DNA from: Planomonospora sp. ID82291
Lineage (GTDB): Bacteria > Actinomycetota > Actinomycetes > Streptosporangiales > Streptosporangiaceae
Reading direction: 5' to 3'
NCBI RefSeq assembly: GCF_015711645.1
Contig: NZ_JABTEX010000001.1
Coordinates: 1,364,001-1,428,000 of the forward strand
DNA length: 64,000 nt
Both the position numbers and the translations under genes were made by a program. A model generated the notes under the pieces. That model was not told where the DNA came from. It saw only the letters and a program-made list of their open reading frames with translations, and made no database searches. Below, one piece after another: positions 59,240 through 64,000 of the stretch (positions are counted from its first letter, which is position 1; the number at the start of each line of letters is the position of its first letter).

Positions 59240-59908
59240 GTAAGCATGAGCAAGCGATCGTGTGCAGAACAGGCGGGGAACCGCGGTCACTCACGGGGAC
59301 CGGAACTTGTCAAGCTTGGTGAGACACGGTCGCTTTACTTGTTCTGTACCTGTATCTCCCGTCGGATCATCAGATGCCTTCCGGATCGGCCCCGTCATCG
59401 TCGTGAGCCTTCGCCGGAGGATACCCGGGCGGATACGCAGATACGCGAGGACGGCGGTCCGCCTCCACCCCCGGCCCGGCACACCGGGCGTCCGCGGGCC
59501 CCACCCGGCGGTCCCCTCCTGTGGCCGGCCGCGGAGCGCCGGAACACCTGCGACCCGCCCGGCTCGTCCTGGGCCGCTCCGGAGCCCTCACCGTCTTCCT
59601 CTGCCCCGTGTCCGCCGACCACGGCCACCGCATGACCGTCCAGTAGCCACCGCTTCATCCGCCGCGCCGGCACCGCCGGCTGAGACGAGATCCGGCACAC
59701 GGCTCCGTGCGGCTCGCAGGCGCCGATGACCGGGGCCGGCAGGGTGCGCTGTGGGCCGGAGCGGTCCTGGTCCTCGGGGTGATCGGCTGGATCACCGGAG
59801 CGTCGGCGCTTTCGAGGACGAGCCGAGGACGCGGACCCGCCGACGGGCCGAGGAGGGACGGGTCGACGGGCCGAGGACGGACGGTCCGGTGGAGCCTAGA
59901 CTTGGGTC
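59240..59908. other. 669-bp region, island border, no gene supported
   Basis: The start (about 59262-59305) keeps an att-flank remnant, CAGGCGGGGAACCGCGGTCACTCACGG split by small changes, matching 56398-56440, but no att core follows. The rest shows no convincing gene; an open frame from 59707 has one hydrophobic stretch but runs into the next gene out of frame. Confidence 0.45.
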
Positions 59909-62900
59909 ATGCCGATCGACCTGAGCCTGCTCGACGGTGTGCGGTGGCGGGGGCAGCCTCTGGTCGGCGAGAGGGCTCAGGCGCTGCTCGCCACCCTCGC
60001 ACTCGCCCGCCGGACCGTGAACGCGGACCGGCTCGTCACGGAGGTGTGGGGGGACGACGAGCCGGCCAATCCGACGAAGGCGCTGCAGGTCCTGGTCTCC
60101 CGGACCAGGACGGTGGTGGGGCCGGAGGCGCTGGCCACCGAGGCGGGAGGCTACCGGCTCGAGGTTCCGCCCGAGCGGGTCGACGCCGGTCGGCTGCACG
60201 CCCTGGCGGACCGCGCGCGGGCGCTGCTCGCCGAGGATCCGGCGGCGGCGGCCGCGGCGGCGGCGGAGGCACTCGCGCTGGGCGCCGGAACGCTGCCCCC
60301 GGAGGGCGACGGTCCGCTGGCCGAGGTGCGCCGCCGCGCCGAACGCGACCTGGCGTCCGCACGGGTCGTGCTCGCCCGCGCCCGGAGCCGGAGCGGTGAC
60401 CACGGGTCCGCCCTGGCCGGCCTGGAGGAGGCGGTGCGCGTCCACCCCGAGGACGAAGGGCTGCTCGCCGACCTCCTGCGCAGCGAGGCGGCGGTGCGCG
60501 GGACCGGCGCCGCGCTGGACCGCTTCGAGCACCACCGGTCGGACCTGCGCGACCGGATCGGCGCCGACGCCGGACCGGAGCTGCGGCGGGTCCACCGCGA
60601 GCTGCTGACGCTCGACAGCCCCGTGCGCGCCGGCGTGCGGTTCGACACGACCCCGCTGCTCGGCCGCGACGACGACCTCCGGCGGGTGCGGGCACTGCTC
60701 ACCGGGTCCCGGGTGGTCTCGATCCTCGGTCCGGGCGGGCTCGGCAAGACGCGGCTCGCCCACGCCGTCGCCCGCGAGGCCCCGCAGGCGGTGGTGCACT
60801 TCGTCGAACTGGTCGGCGTGACCACGCCCGATGACCTGGTCGGCGAGGTGGGGTCGGCGCTCGGCGTCCGCGACTCGGTGACCGGCCACCGCACGCTCAC
60901 CCCGCAGCAGCGCGCCGACGTCCGCGCCCGGATCGCCCAGCGGCTCGCCCCGGTCCCGGCGCTGCTGGTGCTCGACAACTGCGAGCACCTGGTGGAGGCG
61001 GTCGCCGACCTGGTCGCCTATCTGGTCGCGACCACGCGGGAGCTGCGCGTCCTCACCACGACCCGCGCGCCGCTGGCGATCGCCGCCGAACGCGTCTATC
61101 CGCTGCCCCAGCTGGGAACCGGTGACGCCGTCGAGCTGTTCCGCGACCGCGCGACCGCGGCCCGGCCCGGGGTGCGCCTCGACCCGGACGACGTGCGCGC
61201 CGTCGTGGCCCGTCTGGACGGCCTGCCGCTCGCGATCGAACTGGCCGCCGCGAAGGTGCGGGTGATGTCGCCGGCCGAGATCGCCCGCCGGCTGGAGGAC
61301 AGGTTCGCGCTGCTGCGCGGCGGTGACCGGAGCGCCCCCTCCCGGCACCGGACGCTGCTGGCGGTGATCGACTGGTCCTGGAACCTGCTCGGCGAGCGGG
61401 AGCGCCGCGCCCTGCGCCGCCTCTCGGCCTTCCCGGACGGCTTCGCCCTCGACGCGGCGGAGGAGGTGCTCGGCGACGACGCTCTCGGCGACGTCACCGA
61501 GCTCGTGGAGCAGTCCCTGCTCACCGTCGCGGAGACGGCCGGCGGCGTCCGGTACCGCATGCTCGAGACGGTGCGCGAGTTCGGCCGGGTGCGGCTGGAG
61601 GAGGCCGGCGAGACCGCCGATGCGCGGGCCGCCGTGCGCGCGTGGGCCGTCGGTCACGCCGGTCGGCACGGCGTCCGGCTGTACTCGCCGGAGCAGGTCG
61701 ACGCGATGGACCGGCTGCGGGCGGAGGAGACGAACCTCGGTGACGTCCTGCGCGAGGCCCTCGCCGACCCCGATCCCGAAGCGGTGGTGGTGCTGTTCTC
61801 CGCGCTGGGCGGCTACTGGTCGATCTGCGGGGACCACCCGCGCAGCATCGCCCTCACCCCGGCCGTCGCCGTCGCGCTGGCCGGCTGGACGCCGCCGCCC
61901 CGGCTCCTCGACCGGACCCGGGTGGCCCTGTCCATCGCGCTGCTCAACACCACCATCGTCTCCTACGAGGAGACCGGGCCGCTGGTGCGGCTACTGGCCG
62001 AGCTGGGCGCCGACTCGGCGCACCCGGCCGTCCGGGCGGTGGTGACCGTACTGCTCACCACGGTGTCGGACCCCGACAACGGCTTCGACAGGCTGATCGA
62101 CGACCCCGACCCCCTGGTCCGCTCGACCGTGCTGCACTGGCTGTGCCACGGCCTGGAGAACACCGGCGATCCGGCCGGCGCGATCGAGGCGGCCCGGGCC
62201 GCCCTCCGGCTCGTCGGCGAGGACCGCGGTCCCTGGCACCGGGCGGTGCTGCACACCCAGCTGGCCAGCCTGCACGCGAACTTCGGCGACTTCACCTCGG
62301 CCGCCGCGCACGCGGCCGAGGCGCTCCCGGTGCTGGAGCGCCTCGGGGCGACGGACGACGCGATCCAGATCCGCGCCGTCCTCACCACGGCGGCGCTCGT
62401 GGAGGGCCGCCGGGACGAGGCCGCACGGATGATCGACGACATGGAGGCGCTCGCCGTCCACGGCACCTACGGCGAGGTCCTGTCGCTCGCCGCCAGCAGA
62501 GCCCAGCTGGCCCTCGCCGACGGCGACATCGCCGAGGGACTGCGGCGGCACCGCGAGGCCGCCGAGGCGCTCCGGAACCTGAGCGTCCCGGGCACGACGG
62601 ACGGTTCGCCGTGGGACTTCGTGGGCGAGGCCGTCGCGCTCTCGGCGTTCGCGCAGTACGGCGAGGGCGACGACGGCGCGGACCTCTTCGAGTCGCTGCG
62701 GGCCAAGGTCCTGGTCGCGTTCGACCCGGCCCGCACGTTCAGGGACTACCCGGTGGCGGGGATGCTGCTCGCCGGGCTGAGCATCTGGGGCCTGCTGAAG
62801 GGGGCGCTGCCCGCCGAGGAGGCGGTCCGGTTGCTCGTGCTCGCCGACCGGTTCGCCTACAACCGGTTCACCCCGACGATGCAGTGGCCGCTGCTGGCCG

Positions 62901-63016
62901 CGCACGCCGAGCGGGTCGCCCCCGGCGTCATGTCCCGGATCGGGGCCGAGTACGGCGAACGGCGCGGCCCCGACCTGCTGGACGAGGCCCGCGCCGTCCT
63001 GAAACGGCTGGCCTGA
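59909..63016 (+). CDS. SARP/AfsR-like regulator with BTAD and NB-ARC ATPase domains
   Basis: This 1035-residue protein has an OmpR-type winged helix (LLATLALARRTVNADRLVTEVWG, about 25-85), a bacterial transcriptional activation domain (about 90-230), an NTPase domain of the AfsR/NB-ARC type with P-loop GPGGLGKTRL (about 275) and LLVLDNCEHL, and a helical repeat region at the C-terminus. Such proteins activate secondary-metabolite or physiological gene sets in actinomycetes. The neighbouring export gene on the opposite strand is a possible target. No biosynthetic genes are visible in the window. Confidence 0.88.
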   Translation: MPIDLSLLDGVRWRGQPLVGERAQALLATLALARRTVNADRLVTEVWGDDEPANPTKALQVLVSRTRTVVGPEALATEAGGYRLEVPPERVDAGRLHALADRARALLAEDPAAAAAAAAEALALGAGTLPPEGDGPLAEVRRRAERDLASARVVLARARSRSGDHGSALAGLEEAVRVHPEDEGLLADLLRSEAAVRGTGAALDRFEHHRSDLRDRIGADAGPELRRVHRELLTLDSPVRAGVRFDTTPLLGRDDDLRRVRALLTGSRVVSILGPGGLGKTRLAHAVAREAPQAVVHFVELVGVTTPDDLVGEVGSALGVRDSVTGHRTLTPQQRADVRARIAQRLAPVPALLVLDNCEHLVEAVADLVAYLVATTRELRVLTTTRAPLAIAAERVYPLPQLGTGDAVELFRDRATAARPGVRLDPDDVRAVVARLDGLPLAIELAAAKVRVMSPAEIARRLEDRFALLRGGDRSAPSRHRTLLAVIDWSWNLLGERERRALRRLSAFPDGFALDAAEEVLGDDALGDVTELVEQSLLTVAETAGGVRYRMLETVREFGRVRLEEAGETADARAAVRAWAVGHAGRHGVRLYSPEQVDAMDRLRAEETNLGDVLREALADPDPEAVVVLFSALGGYWSICGDHPRSIALTPAVAVALAGWTPPPRLLDRTRVALSIALLNTTIVSYEETGPLVRLLAELGADSAHPAVRAVVTVLLTTVSDPDNGFDRLIDDPDPLVRSTVLHWLCHGLENTGDPAGAIEAARAALRLVGEDRGPWHRAVLHTQLASLHANFGDFTSAAAHAAEALPVLERLGATDDAIQIRAVLTTAALVEGRRDEAARMIDDMEALAVHGTYGEVLSLAASRAQLALADGDIAEGLRRHREAAEALRNLSVPGTTDGSPWDFVGEAVALSAFAQYGEGDDGADLFESLRAKVLVAFDPARTFRDYPVAGMLLAGLSIWGLLKGALPAEEAVRLLVLADRFAYNRFTPTMQWPLLAAHAERVAPGVMSRIGAEYGERRGPDLLDEARAVLKRLA

Positions 63017-63124
63017 CGCCCGTCCCGGAACGGCCGGCCTGGCGTTCTCCGGCTGCCGGGTCCGGCGGGTCCGTCCCGGCCTGCCGGTGAAGCGGCCCGG
63101 CCGGGGAGCCCTCGTCTCCGGGCG

Positions 63125-63184
63125 GGAGGACGTCACATCTTGCAGGAGGACGCCACATCTTGCGGGAGGACGTCACATCTTGCG
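63125..63184. repeat. 20-bp unit in three tandem copies at a gene end
   Basis: GGGAGGACGTCACATCTTGC occurs three times with one or two changes (63125, 63145, 63165). The third copy covers the last codons and stop of the ABC permease gene, so the gene end has been copied twice downstream. Confidence 0.85.
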
Positions 63185-64000
63185 GGAGTACGAGCGGACC
63201 GCCAGCGGGGCGAAGACCGCGATGACGACCGCGCAGCCGACGACCGCCCAGCCGACCTCGGCCGTCACGGCCCCGTCGTTGAACAGGTCGCGCACCGCCG
63301 AGACGACGTGCGAGACCGGGTTGACCTTCACGAACGCCTCCAGCCAGCCGGGCAGCGTCTCGGCGGGGACGAAGGCGTTGGACAGGAAGGTGAGCGGGAA
63401 CATGATCATCATGGAGATGCCCTGGACGCTCTGCGCCGAACGCGCCATCGTGCCCAGCCAGGTGAAGATCCAGGCCAGCGACCAGCCCGCGAACACGGTG
63501 AGGGCGATTCCGCCGATGCAGCCGAGCACGCCGCCGCCGGGACGGTACCCGATGGCCAGGCCGGTGACGAGCGTCAGCACCGACGCGATGCCGTACCGGA
63601 TCAGGTCGGCGATCATCGGACCGGCCAGGGGTGCGATCCTCGCGATCGGCAGGGACTTGAAGCGGTCGAAGACCCCCTTGTCCATGTCCTCGCGCAGCTG
63701 CACGCCCGTCGCCATGCAGACGGTCAGGGCCGTCTGCGCGAGGATCCCGGGGATCAGCACCGGCAGGTAGTCCGCCACGCTGCCGGAGATCGCGCCGCCG
63801 AAGATGAACGCGAACATCGCGGTGAACAGCAGGGGCTGGATGAGGACGTCGAAGAACTGCTCGGGCTTGCGGCGCATCTTCTTCAGGGCCCGCCACGCCA
63901 TCGCCAGGGTCTGGGTCCAGGTCTCCTGGACCGAGCTGTGGGACGTGGTGCGGGCGACCGCCGCGGACGGGTCGATGCGCCGGGGGCCGGGGGCGACCCG
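63173..64000 (-). CDS. ABC-2 type exporter permease (DrrB-like), N-terminus outside window
   Basis: The frame is open to the right edge, so the start lies beyond it. The visible 275 residues contain the DrrB pattern KKMRRKPEQFFDVLIQPLLFTAMFAFIFGGAI and six membrane helices, with FPLTFLSNAFVPAETLPGWLEAFVKVNPVS near the end. DrrB permeases pair with an ATPase (DrrA) to export drugs or lipids; the ATPase gene should lie just beyond the window. Confidence 0.88.
   Translation of the reverse strand, partial: RVAPGPRRIDPSAAVARTTSHSSVQETWTQTLAMAWRALKKMRRKPEQFFDVLIQPLLFTAMFAFIFGGAISGSVADYLPVLIPGILAQTALTVCMATGVQLREDMDKGVFDRFKSLPIARIAPLAGPMIADLIRYGIASVLTLVTGLAIGYRPGGGVLGCIGGIALTVFAGWSLAWIFTWLGTMARSAQSVQGISMMIMFPLTFLSNAFVPAETLPGWLEAFVKVNPVSHVVSAVRDLFNDGAVTAEVGWAVVGCAVVIAVFAPLAVRSYSRKM

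Noticed and set aside
59707-60399. Membrane protein gene upstream of the SARP-like regulator
   Set aside because: Only about 20 hydrophobic residues look protein-like and the rest is the out-of-frame shadow of the regulator gene.
59909-64000. Edge of a secondary-metabolite gene cluster
   Set aside because: A SARP-like regulator beside an exporter is suggestive, but no biosynthetic enzyme gene lies within the window.

Overview
The window is high-GC actinobacterial DNA, most likely from the order Streptosporangiales or a close relative. Three things point there. The cellulase architectures match those of Thermobifida. Mycothiol synthase, GlnR, MurT/GatD and an SseC-type protein are all present. 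An actinomycete integrative and conjugative element (AICE) sits in a glycine tRNA gene. Many genes also have a TANNNT box 6-8 nt before the start codon and no Shine-Dalgarno sequence, as expected for leaderless mRNAs.

Layout. 1-7279: four co-oriented secreted glycoside hydrolases (GH48, GH9, GH5 mannanase-like, GH10 xylanase), three with FN3 and CBM2 modules, separated by strong hairpins. 7329-16236: a lipoprotein SGNH hydrolase, a zinc metallopeptidase, a DUF2207 membrane protein, an asparaginase, dtd, ygfZ, a Nur-like Fur regulator, a candidate small RNA with a 13-codon ORF, a DUF2470 protein, a nitrobindin-like protein and a DsrE protein. 16366-18424: the gatD-murT pair for lipid II amidation. 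18618-28011: an unexplained block with a HerA/VirB4-type ATPase, a membrane-anchored ATPase-like partner with no P-loop, three translationally coupled single-pass membrane proteins and a polytopic membrane protein.

28353-30556: a sulfur operon (DUF4395, rhodanese, SseC) behind a cysteine-type leader peptide, preceded by a thioredoxin-like gene. 30698-33391: an ECF sigma/anti-sigma pair, a DUF2993 protein and MoaD. 33601-41181: glnR with a coupled upstream mini-ORF, a 5'-nucleotidase, mshD, pit transporter plus DUF47, an MFS transporter and dcd.

41294-about 59300 is a genomic island at tRNA-Gly(CCC). A complete AICE of about 11.9 kb (41323-53203: int, xis, repSA-like, ftsK-like tra, GntR regulator with operators, HTH-TPR regulator, Nudix, AlbA-type cargo) is bounded by a 66-bp exact repeat. 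It is followed by four further copies of the tRNA 3' end. Each of the four intervals between successive copies carries one toxin-antitoxin-like module; one also carries an intact IS630-family element. Past the last copy lies the decayed 3' end of a second integrase.

59909-64000 returns to chromosomal-type genes: a large SARP/AfsR-like ATPase regulator and the edge of an ABC-2 exporter permease.

The strongest candidates for undescribed biology are the tandem array of att-flanked toxin-antitoxin cassettes, the ATPase/membrane block at 18618-28011, and the sORF-bearing RNA at 14669-14907.
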